Below, piece after piece: positions 1-8,300 of a stretch of 64,000 nt of DNA. Numbering within the stretch: the first letter of the stretch is position 1; each line of letters opens with the position of its first letter. Position numbers and translations under genes: made by a program. The DNA comes from Gluconacetobacter dulcium (GTDB lineage Bacteria > Pseudomonadota > Alphaproteobacteria > Acetobacterales > Acetobacteraceae). The notes beneath the pieces are model-generated. The model saw only the letters and a list, made by a program, of their open reading frames with translations. It was not told where the DNA came from and searched no databases. Where the stretch lies: assembly GCF_014174165.1 (NCBI RefSeq), contig NZ_JABEQN010000008.1, positions 62,001 to 126,000 on the forward strand. Reading direction: 5' to 3'.

Positions 1-610
1 CCAAATTTTTGGTTTCAAACGTCCGTCTTACCCACTCGCCGTAAGTAACGCTAACCTCGGAATCGAGATTAACACCGGTCCAGTTGATCGAACCAATCAG
101 ACCATCCGACCATCCCGCAGAGGGAAGTCTGCCCTTCGCCACGGCTGTCTCATAGGCGTCATATGTTCCGGTGAAAACGCGCATCGTGACGCTTCTGAGC
201 TCTTCCAAGATGCGCAGAGCAACGATTAAATTATTCACGTGCGCTGTGAGACCAGATGCTTTGAGAATATCCCGCCAGGTCGCGTCAGTGCGATAAACTG
301 ACCCCTTCACCTGACCATTCTCACCCACAGTCTCAAAACGCTTAGCCCGGAGCCTAAAAAGCGCGATCAGCGCATCACGATGGCGCGTCCCTAATTCCCT
401 GCCCCTCACTTCCACGACCGCGTGCGGCTTCACAACATACGTGCGAACGAAATCCGCATCTGTCGACAAGCCATGCTTACGTGGCGCGAATGCAGCAGTG
501 CGCGCGAGCTTCGACGGTAGAACAGCGGGATTACGACGACCTCGCATGTTCGCGCGAGTACGGGCTAACCTCTCTAACCGCGCCACCTCAGCGTCGCTCA
601 ACTCGGTCAT
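1..610 (-). CDS. Plasmid replication initiator protein, 3' end outside window
   Basis: The minus strand is open from an ATG at 610 to the window edge (203 codons, no stop). The N-terminus contains the stretch NPAVLPSKLARTAAFAPRK, the type of start I associate with initiators of iteron plasmids, followed by a basic region and residues resembling a winged-helix fold. The assignment rests mainly on context: an AT-rich tract and tandem 21-bp iterons begin about 70 bp upstream, and an inverted iteron copy lies directly before the ATG, as expected for an autoregulated Rep. Its role would be binding the iterons and opening the origin. The C-terminal half is missing here, so the exact Rep family is not settled. 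Confidence 0.72.
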   Translation of the reverse strand, partial: MTELSDAEVARLERLARTRANMRGRRNPAVLPSKLARTAAFAPRKHGLSTDADFVRTYVVKPHAVVEVRGRELGTRHRDALIALFRLRAKRFETVGENGQVKGSVYRTDATWRDILKASGLTAHVNNLIVALRILEELRSVTMRVFTGTYDAYETAVAKGRLPSAGWSDGLIGSINWTGVNLDSEVSVTYGEWVRRTFETKNL

Positions 611-630
611 CTCTACCCCAGCGATTCCGA
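611..630 (-). promoter_or_regulatory. Inverted iteron copy at the rep start (candidate Rep operator)
   Basis: Read on the minus strand this is tcggaatcgctggggtagag, matching the origin iteron (ggaatcgcrggggtagaat) in opposite orientation to the others. It abuts the rep start codon. In iteron plasmids such copies commonly let Rep repress its own gene; that role is inferred. Confidence 0.6.
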
Positions 631-657
631 CAGTGATCTGACTTTAGCAAGCCAAAC

Positions 658-666
658 TGTGGAAAA
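658..666 (-). other. DnaA-box-like site
   Basis: The minus strand reads TTTTCCACA, which fits the relaxed DnaA box TTWTNCACA. It sits between rep and the first iterons, where a DnaA site would be expected. A 9-mer alone is weak evidence. Confidence 0.4.
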
Positions 667-680
667 CTATAACCGATTTG

Positions 681-741
681 GGAATCACAGGGGTAGAAAC
701 GGGAATCGCGGGGGGATGAATGGGAATTGCGCGGGGAAAAT
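681..741 (+). repeat. Tandem 21-bp iterons of the replication origin
   Basis: Three direct copies start at 681, 702 and 723, spaced exactly 21 bp. The first (ggaatcacaggggtagaa) is close to consensus; the second and third are progressively degenerate. Two-turn spacing places Rep on one face of the helix and is typical of an oriV. Confidence 0.75.
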
Positions 742-812
742 AGGCTGATAACATACTGGTTTTATTATATTAAATCGGCATAGACTTTACTTTATTAGAC
801 TAAAAAATTAAA
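742..812. other. AT-rich tract, candidate DNA-unwinding element of oriV
   Basis: A strongly AT-rich stretch with runs such as ttttattatattaaat and actaaaaaattaaag directly follows the tandem iterons, in contrast to the GC-rich surroundings. DnaA box, iterons and AT-rich tract in this order resemble a classical iteron origin. I see no gene between 611 and 1839. Confidence 0.6.
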
Positions 813-1028
813 GACCACGTCTTCCCCTGTGAATCACGTGAACAACTTGTGCCCCGATCTCGCGAACTCCCGTCGCAAAAACGACTCTATTGGCTAAAAA
901 ATAAGAATGCTCATGAACAAGGAGTTTATGGGGGACATAGTACACTCCAGACCAGCATATCTTGCGCTCCGAGATTCCCCTCCTAGTCTGAATTTTGCCA
1001 TGACTTCGCTCACAAACCAGGTGTGCGC

Positions 1029-1748
1029 GGAATCGCGAGGGTAGAATGGAGCAACATCCGTACGAATCCGGTGTTCCATCGGGCACATGTCCGAACGGAA
1101 TCACGGGGGTAGAATGGCAAAAGGCGACGTTCCAGTGAACTGATATCATTATACATTGTTCAACTGAGCGCTTCCTCTTGAACGCGGAATCGTAGGGGTA
1201 GAATCCGCCTTATCATGCCGGTTTGACCGGCAATATCGCGAAAACTATCCGAATCGCGGGGCTGGTGACGACGGGCAAACAGGAATCGCAGGGGTAGAAT
1301 TAGGTGCTCCCTCTCGGGTGAGGGGAGCGCCACTTGACCATCCCCCTCGCTGAGCAACGGAATTGCGGGGGTAGAATTGGGACTTTTGCCGCTTCCGTTC
1401 CGCCAATTTAGCGGGGGCGGCCCCGCAACTGGTAACGACGGCAAGGGAACCGGCCGCCGTGGAATCGTGGGGGTAGATTCGTAATGCCTCGGGCTCAGTT
1501 CTGGTCTCGGAGGCCCGGTAAACTGCAAATATTCCTACCCAGGTGGAATCGCAGGGGTAGAATGCGCCAGCGTTTCGATGCTTAGGGATTAGGAATCCGG
1601 CTACACAGCAGGTGTCCCGCTAACAATGAGCGCGGAATCGCAGGGGTAGAAATCGAATACGCTACTCGCTTCATGGGTCTTCCACGGGAGACCGGGCCAT
1701 AAGAGGCTCACGATCCATGGCGAAAGCGGGAAGCGCGGGGGTAGAATA
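1029..1748 (+). repeat. Array of nine widely spaced iterons (candidate incompatibility/copy-control locus)
   Basis: Nine direct copies of a 19-20 bp repeat (consensus ggaatcgcrggggtagaat) start at 1029, 1097, 1186, 1282, 1359, 1461, 1545, 1634 and 1729. The start-to-start distance varies from 68 to 102 bp and the intervening DNA is not repeated. The repeats match the tandem origin iterons, so this is best read as extra Rep-binding sites for titration or handcuffing. Short open frames on the minus strand here are interrupted by the repeats and look non-coding. Confidence 0.75.
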
Positions 1749-1839
1749 CGACATTAAGGCGATTCCTCCCCCCATCACACCTTCCACCAAGTAACTGGAA
1801 AAATGCGATTGAAAGCATTCCTGACTCAGGGATCCTCAT

Positions 1840-2706
1840 TCATCGAGCGTCAAGAAGATCCGCAATAAGGCTTGAAAGGGTACGGAGTTTTCCACGATCG
1901 TCCTCGGAAAGTGCGTCACGACTAATCTTCCGAAGCGAAGTCTCAAGCTTATCCACCAAACGACCTGAAAAAGCGTTACCAGGCCCATTCCGGCTTGCGC
2001 TTACCTTAGACGATGACGGCTCTTGCATACCATTGCGAAGCTCCCGAATTGTCAGGCTTCCGGATAACGCGCGCTCCATCAGCGCGGTCCGCGAAGGACC
2101 GTCAGGTAGTCGACTGAGCTCAACGAGCATGTTGCGGCTGATAGGAAATTCTGACGTCAGAACTGCAGACAAGAAGTCTTCTGGCAAATCAATGATACGC
2201 AACAAGCCACTAAGCTCTGAAGGACTCTTCCCGATTTCCTTCGCTGCTTCCCGCTGATTCCATCCCTCCTTCTCCATCAGACGCTTGATCCCGTAAGCTT
2301 CCTCCACAGGATTCAGATTCTCACGATGGAGATTCTCAACCAAAGACGCCACCTCGAATGCTTTGTCGCACTTTATGGCGACAAGCATGTGGATTCCGGC
2401 GCGCTCGGCGGCTCTCCAGCGCCGCTCGCCGGCGACGATAATCCAGCGGTTCCGCTCTCCCGGCTTGGGCCTGAGCAACACAGGCGCGAGTTGCCCGTGC
2501 TTTTTTAGGCTCTCGGCAAGTTCGTCAATACTGGCCTCAGGGAATGTCTTGCGCGCTTGGGTTGGGTCGGGCTCCACATGAGAAGCGTCGACTTCGAAGC
2601 TGTGGTTTCGGTTTGACGAAACAAAGTTCGACTCCAACGACGATACCCGCTGCCCGATCGAGTTCATCAGCGGTGAAGGCCCCTTCCGGCGCGGTATCGG
2701 GCTCAT
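1840..2706 (-). CDS. parB: ParB plasmid partition protein
   Basis: This 288-residue protein has a ParB N-terminal domain (residues about 35-130, including GERRWRAAERAG) followed by a helix-turn-helix around residues 150-171 (NQREAAKEIGKSPSELSG) and a C-terminal dimerisation-like tail. It would bind parS and stimulate the ParA ATPase to segregate the plasmid. The start overlaps the end of parA by four bases (ATGA), so the two form a coupled operon. The gene contains one internal copy of the palindrome that is repeated upstream of parA. Confidence 0.93.
   Translation of the reverse strand: MSPIPRRKGPSPLMNSIGQRVSSLESNFVSSNRNHSFEVDASHVEPDPTQARKTFPEASIDELAESLKKHGQLAPVLLRPKPGERNRWIIVAGERRWRAAERAGIHMLVAIKCDKAFEVASLVENLHRENLNPVEEAYGIKRLMEKEGWNQREAAKEIGKSPSELSGLLRIIDLPEDFLSAVLTSEFPISRNMLVELSRLPDGPSRTALMERALSGSLTIRELRNGMQEPSSSKVSASRNGPGNAFSGRLVDKLETSLRKISRDALSEDDRGKLRTLSSLIADLLDAR
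2149..2162. promoter_or_regulatory. Intragenic copy of the parS-like palindrome inside parB
   Basis: The perfect 14-bp palindrome TTCTGACGTCAGAA lies inside parB, where it encodes part of A-V-L-T-S-E-F. The same 14-mer is the core of all four repeats at 4131-4560. I found no further complete copy elsewhere in the window. A binding site for ParB or an operon regulator is inferred. Confidence 0.55.
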
Positions 2707-3770
2707 GCCCGCACCTTGCGCTTCACGGGAACAGGCGGCTCATCCTCTTCCGGATCCGGCTCATCAAGGTTCAATAACGCCAGATTGGGTGGTGCGCCGG
2801 TCGCCAGCGACGCAGCTAACCTCACATAGACCTGCACAGCTTTCGACCGAGGTGAAGTGTCGAGCGCAATAGCACCTGCCCAAGCGGCATTGCCAAATAC
2901 AGTGCTATCGGGAACAGGTTCCAGAACAGGTGCCAATTCCGCAGTGTACTTGATCAAATGGTGCAGAACCTCCCGATCTACGGCTTGTCGACCATTGTAC
3001 CGCGTCGGCAAGATTCCGGTGACTCTAAGCTGAGGATTCAGACGGCGCTGAACTTTCTGGACGGTCGTCAGAAGGAGCGCGACTCCCATTGCATCGGGCG
3101 GTTCAGTTTGAACCGGCACAATCACCATATCTGCAGCAACGAGCGCCATGTATGTCATAAGCCCAAGATTCGGCGGCGCGTCGATGACGATAAAATCATA
3201 ATCGTCGAGGACAGGTTCAATGGCCTCCGAGAGAGCGGCCTCGAAGCCTGGCTCGCGACGACCGTCCGCTTCGGACAAGTCGATATGGCTTGAAAGCATA
3301 TCGAATTGCCTTACATTTCCTCCCACCTCCTCGTCGCCGCGGATAATGGCGTCACTTACCTCCGCGCCTCTAAGCAGTACGTGCATCACAGTCCGGCCAG
3401 AACGATAGAACTCAAGAGCGCCCTGCCCCAGAAGCCAGTCTGTGGCAGACGCCTGCGGATCGAGATCTATCAGCAGGGTCCGTTGCCCAGCCCGTTGGAG
3501 CGCCGAGACAAGATTCAGCGCTGTTGTGGTTTTACCCACCCCGCCTTTCTGGTTGGCGATGGCGACCACGCGCGCTTTAGCAGTCCGCTGCTCTTGAAGA
3601 AGTTGCATTTCACGCTCGACGTCTGCTGGTATTTGCTCCTTCCCATTTTCCCAGCGACTGAGGCGAGAGCGGTCGTAAGAGCGGTCAAGCCGCGTGTTGA
3701 GTACATTTCTCAAATCGTTCTGAGAAAATTTAAGCTCTTCGCGAATCTGGCGGAATTTGTCCCCGTTCAC
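2703..3770 (-). CDS. parA: ParA plasmid partition ATPase (type Ia, with N-terminal HTH)
   Basis: The product (355 aa) has an N-terminal helix-turn-helix region (residues about 4-48), then a deviant Walker A motif NQKGGVGKTT at about 73-82 and the DLDPQAS motif, the layout of P1-type ParA proteins that also repress their own operon. I chose the GTG at 3770 rather than an in-frame ATG at 3872: the GTG is preceded by agagggag at good spacing, and the longer form would run through the operator-like inverted repeat at 3826-3855 with unconserved sequence. parB follows with a four-base overlap. Confidence 0.93.
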   Translation of the reverse strand: MNGDKFRQIREELKFSQNDLRNVLNTRLDRSYDRSRLSRWENGKEQIPADVEREMQLLQEQRTAKARVVAIANQKGGVGKTTTALNLVSALQRAGQRTLLIDLDPQASATDWLLGQGALEFYRSGRTVMHVLLRGAEVSDAIIRGDEEVGGNVRQFDMLSSHIDLSEADGRREPGFEAALSEAIEPVLDDYDFIVIDAPPNLGLMTYMALVAADMVIVPVQTEPPDAMGVALLLTTVQKVQRRLNPQLRVTGILPTRYNGRQAVDREVLHHLIKYTAELAPVLEPVPDSTVFGNAAWAGAIALDTSPRSKAVQVYVRLAASLATGAPPNLALLNLDEPDPEEDEPPVPVKRKVRA

Positions 3771-3825
3771 GTGCCGGCTCCCTCTGAAGTTTCCGTATCT
3801 GCACGCTAAAGCCCTCGAAGACTGA

Positions 3826-3855
3826 CCGTCAACACAAAACGCACACTGTTGACGG
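3826..3855. promoter_or_regulatory. Inverted repeat upstream of parA (candidate ParA operator)
   Basis: Perfect 9-bp arms ccgtcaaca and tgttgacgg are separated by 12 bp, about 56 bp before the parA GTG. On the minus strand the right-hand portion also offers a TTGACG -35-like hexamer. The HTH of ParA makes this the natural autorepression site; inferred. Confidence 0.5.
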
Positions 3856-4130
3856 ATTAATGTTGCCGACACGATGAAGCGGCTTCGGGTCTGCGCAAAT
3901 TCTTCTTGGCGACCGCCGCAGAGAGTAATCGACGTAGTCTCCCCTCCGCCGGAAGACGTTGAGGGTTGAACCTTGAAGATTCTGCGGCAAATGGGTCCCG
4001 TTGTCCCAACGACGCGCTGCTCTCCATTTCACCGCCGCTATATGTCACGCTTGGTGTCACCTCAGTCAGGTAAGGAAGTGGAAACTTCGACCCATATCGT
4101 CTCGTCCTCCAGGCATCATGATTCGGTGCT

Positions 4131-4560
4131 GTTGCACTAAGCGGGCGGCCGAGCCTTGCCGACGGGGCCGCTTTGTGTCGAGGCTCCCCTCCCCCATCTG
4201 TGACGCCGAGTTCTGACGTCAGAACTCGGCCGTCGAGCGCCGTTGCACTAAATGGGCGGCCGGGCGTTGCCGGCGGAGCCGCTTTGTGTCGAGGCTCCGC
4301 CTCTCCCATATGTGGCGCCGAGTTCTGACGTCAGAACTCGGCCGTCGAACGCCGTTACACTAGATGGGCGGCCGTGCGTTGCCGGCGGAGCCGCTTTGTG
4401 TCGAGGCTCCGCCTCTCCCATATGTGGCGCCGAGTTCTGACGTCAGAACTCGGCCGTCGAGCGCCGTTACACTAAATGGGTGGCCGGAAGGTGCTGGGGG
4501 GGGCTGCCTTCTGTCGAGGCTCCGCCTCCCCCGCGCGTGCCCTGGGTTCTGACGTCAGAA
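4131..4560. repeat. parS: Four 112-bp tandem repeats with central palindromes, candidate parS centromere
   Basis: Four near-identical units begin at 4131, 4242, 4354 and 4466. The first three each contain a perfect 26-bp palindrome (4205-4230, 4317-4342, 4429-4454) centred on GACGTC; the fourth retains the 14-bp core TTCTGACGTCAGAA (4547-4560). The palindromes repeat every 112 bp. The array lies upstream of parA, a usual place for a centromere. The remaining stretch 3856-4130 shows no gene. Confidence 0.65.
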
Positions 4561-4671
4561 GTTTCACCAGCGCCGATGAGGCGCTTTCCAGAGTTGAATA
4601 ACAATAAGCGGGGAGAAGAAGAGGGAAAGGGTCAGGAGGGAAGAAGACGCGCGCGGAAGCAGGGACAGAGG

Positions 4672-4801
4672 TCGCACCACATGGTGGGGAGCGGATCAAC
4701 CGGGTGGGTCCTCGTCATGCTCGCCGGCTGCGCCGCCTGCGCGTGCCTGCGGTCCCGGCGCAAAGCGCCGCCGTATGATCCCCGCCCCACCATGTGGTCG
4801 C
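4672..4801 (+). other. Long GC-rich hairpin with purine-rich leader (family type A)
   Basis: An imperfect inverted repeat of about 25 bp (4672-4699 with 4776-4801, around ccacatggtgggg) encloses a GC-rich core that recurs at 13.6, 18.0 and, more diverged, 19.05 kb. It is preceded by a purine-rich tract (4610-4670) and followed 34 bp later by a start codon. It may act as a structured 5' leader or a single-strand DNA element. Confidence 0.6.
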
Positions 4802-4834
4802 GCAAATGGGTCAAGAGAGAAAAGGACCCAGACA

Positions 4835-5260
4835 ATGACGCTCCATATCCTTGCCCATGGCCTCCCCGATCCGGACGGCCCCGCACGACCGGTCGCCGGC
4901 CGCCAGTTCGAGGCGCTCAGCGAGCTCGAGACACTGGCCGGTGTGACCGACCGGGTGGCCTTCTGGCGCCGGTTCAGCCACCTGCCCCTGCAATATCGCG
5001 TCCGGCGCGGCCAGGAGGTCCTGCATCAGAGCGTCCATGAGCAGATCGCGAAAGGCATGCTGACGCCCAAGGAGACCCCAAAGGAACGGGCCCTGCGCGC
5101 GCTCAAACGGGCGACGACGGCTTTCATCGAGCCCAGTGATCCGACGGCGCAACCGCTGCCGGACGTCCTTGATGCACTCGCCCGATCGGCCGACGCGGCA
5201 CGTGACGCCGGCGCGACGGCGCTCGAGATCATCGATGCCAGCGACGGGCTGGAGCATTAG
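4835..5260 (+). CDS. Hypothetical protein, 141 aa
   Basis: I do not recognise this family. The ATG at 4835 follows agagagaaaagga, a reasonable ribosome site, just after the long hairpin. The protein is soluble, with an arginine-rich middle and an alanine-rich, acidic C-terminal third, and has no evident motif or membrane segment. It precedes the large methylase/helicase by about 125 bp in the same direction and may be co-transcribed with it. Confidence 0.6.
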   Translation: MTLHILAHGLPDPDGPARPVAGRQFEALSELETLAGVTDRVAFWRRFSHLPLQYRVRRGQEVLHQSVHEQIAKGMLTPKETPKERALRALKRATTAFIEPSDPTAQPLPDVLDALARSADAARDAGATALEIIDASDGLEH

Positions 5261-5386
5261 CGCCTCCCCGTCCCTGCCCTCAACACCCTGACCCGTCATA
5301 GCGGCCACCTCCAGGTGGCCGTTCGTCGTTTCGCGCCCCCGGCCAGCTCGCTGCGCCGGGCGATCGCGCATGCCCGGAGCCCTTCC

Positions 5387-8300
5387 ATGGCCGATTTCGG
5401 AACCCAGTTCAGCCTCTTCGACAGCACGCCCCTCAGCGGGAAAGACACCTGCCTCTATTGGGGCGACCTGGAAGGAGAAGACGCCGACGCGGCGCCTGCC
5501 GCGTTCGCCAAGGCACTCGCCGAAGCCCCAGCCGTCGTGCCGCAGCGCGATTTCCGCCTGGCGGGCCTCCGTGGCCTTGCTGCGGGTTGGCAGGCCCGCG
5601 CGCGGGATAATTTGGCCGCCATCCGGCTGCTGGGAGAGCTTGAGCGAGACGAGCGCAACGCGACCGCGGCCGAGCAGGCGATTCTCAGTCGCTTCGTCGG
5701 CTTCGGCGCCGGCGATCTGGCCAACAATCTGTTCCCCCGCGCAGGCGACACCGTTGGCCGCGGCTGGGAAGAGATCGGCGCCGAGCTGACCGCCTGCACG
5801 AGCGAGACCGAGCGCGCGGCGCTGGCGAGGGCGGTGCAATACGCCCATTACACCCCGGAATATATCGTGCATACGATCTGGGACTTCCTGCTCGCGCGCG
5901 GCTTCCAGGGCGGCTCCGTGCTCGAGCCCGGGTGCGGCACCGGCCTGTTCATCGCCACACGCCCGGCAAAGCTCGACGGCAGCATCGCATTCACCGGCAT
6001 CGAGATGGACGCCGTGACCGCGCGGATCGCCGGGTGCCTGTATCCCCGGCAGTGGATCCGCCAGGAGGATTTCACCAAGGCGAAGCTCGACAGCGGATAC
6101 GACCTCGCGATCGGCAATCCGCCGTTCTCCAACCGGACCGTCCATAACGCCGACGACCGTGCCCTCTGGGGCTTCAGCCTCCACGACTATTTCATCGCCC
6201 GCTCGATCGAGGCCCTGCGGCCAGGCGGGATCGCGGCGTTCGTGACCTCGCGTCATACGCTCGACAAGAGCAGCACGACGGCAAGGGCACACATGCAGGG
6301 GATGGCAGACCTGCTGGGTGCGGTCCGGCTGCCCGCAACGGCGATGCGCGCCGATGCCGGAACCGACGTCGTGGTCGACGTCCTGGTCTTCCGTCGCCGC
6401 GCAATCGGCGAACTGCCGGGCGATGACCACTGGCTGGAGAGCGCGGAGATTCCCGACACCGATCTGGGCCAAGGCGCTCTGCACGTGAACCGCTACTATC
6501 TGGATCATGGCGAGCAGGTCCTCGGACGGCATGCCTGGACCACGAGCCAGTTCGGGCCGGACTATACCTGTGAGCCGATCGCCGGCGTTGCGCTGGACGA
6601 GGCGCTGCCGATCGCGCTCGGCCGCATCGCACCGGACGTTCGTTTCCCGGCGCCGACCGACGGTCGGATCGTGGCGCCGGCGGCCGACGGCCGCCAGATC
6701 GGCACCGCGGCGGATGGCGCCGACCTGAAGGAGGGCAGCTACTTCCTGGAAGGCGGCGTGCTGCACCAGATCGTCGCCGGACGATCGAGCCGGGTCCTGA
6801 TCCGGAAAGGCGAGCAGAAGGAGGGCCTGTTCCAGAAGCACGCGCGCATCATCGAGGCGCTGGTTCCGGTGCGTGACGCTGCGCGGCGCGTGCTGCGCGC
6901 CCAGATGGAAAACCAGCCGTTCGCGAAAGGGCAGGGGGACCTGAAGCGCGCCTACCAGGCGTTCGTGCGGCAGTTCGGACCGATCAACCTGACGAAGACG
7001 ACCGTGCGGGTGAATGAGACGACAGGTGTCGAAACCGAGACGCAGCGGCGCCCGAACCTGCAGCCGTTCTACGATGACCCGGATGTGTGGCTGGTCAGTT
7101 CGATCGAAGAATATGACGAAGCGACGGAGAGGGGCAGGCCCGGTCCGCTGTTCACCGACCGCGTCATCCATGCGCCGGTGGAGCCGGAAATCCATTCCGC
7201 TCACGACGCCCTGGCGGTCTCCCTGCACGATACCGGCCGCGTCGACATTCCGCTGATCGCGGAGCTTCTCGGGCGGTCCGAGAGCGACGTGGTGACGGAC
7301 CTCGGCTCGGCGATCTTTCTCGATCCAGCCTTTACCTTCCCGGGCCGGGATTCCTACGTCACGGCCGACGCCTATCTCAGCGGACCCGTGCGGACCAAGC
7401 TGGCGAAGGCTCGCGAGGCCGCCAGCCATGATGGCCGCTTCACCTGCAACGTCACGGCGCTGGAGGGGGTGCAGCCAGAGGACCTGCGGCCTTCCGATAT
7501 CACCGCCCGACTGGGCGCGCCCTGGCTTCCGGTGAGCGACGTCACGGATTTCGTTCGCGAGGTACTCGGGGTTGAGACGCGGATCCACCACACCGCGCAG
7601 GTGGCCTGCTGGAGCGTCGACAAACTGCCGTTCGCTGGCAAGGCCGAGGCGACATCTGTCTGGGGCACGGAGCGCCGCCACGCGGGCGAGCTGCTGGAGG
7701 ACGCGCTGACCCAGGCCAGTCCGAAGATCTACGACACCTGGACCGACCAGGACGGCGAACATCGTGTGTTGAACACGCAGGAGACGGAAGCGGCCAAGGA
7801 AAAGCTGGCAGCGATCAGGAGCGCATTCTCAACGTGGGTGTGGCAGGACGCCGAGCGTGCGGATCGCCTGGTGCGGCTCTACAACGACACCTACAACAAC
7901 CTGGTCGCCCGTAAATTCGACGGCGCGCATCTCCGCCTGCCGGGCGCCAGCACGACGATCCGGCTGCGTGAGCATCAGAAGCGGGTCATCTGGCGGATCA
8001 TCGCCACGGGGGGCACATACATCGCCCACGCCGTGGGGAGCGGCAAGACGTTCTCGATGTGCGCGGCCGTGATGGAGCAGCGCCGCCTTGGTCTGATCTC
8101 GAAGGCGATGATCGTCGTGCCCGGGCATTGCCTGGCGCAGATGGCGCGCGAGTTCCTGATGCTCTACCCGACGGCGAAGATCCTGGTCGCCGACGAGACG
8201 AATTTCGTGAAGGAGAAACGCCAGCGGTTCCTGGCGCGCGCCGCCACAGGGAATTGGGACGCGATCATCATCACCCACGATGCGTTCAAGTTCATTCCGG

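Noticed and set aside
808-1528. Minus-strand open frames of 64-122 codons between the origin and parB
   Set aside because: They run across the iteron repeats, have no ribosome site and encode low-complexity sequence; the region is better explained as origin DNA.
1029-1748. Possible CRISPR array (regular 20-bp repeats with unique spacers)
   Set aside because: Repeats are 19-20 bp and imperfect, spacers are 48-82 bp and vary, the same repeat forms tandem 21-bp iterons next to rep, and no cas gene is present.
3770-3872. ATG at 3872 as parA start
   Set aside because: The extra 34 residues lack ParA similarity and would include the operator-like inverted repeat; the GTG at 3770 has a strong ribosome site.
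4811-7762. Very long minus-strand open frame (983 codons) opposite the methylase/helicase
   Set aside because: It is the shadow of the plus-strand gene in GC-rich DNA; the plus strand has clear methylase and helicase motifs, the minus frame has none.
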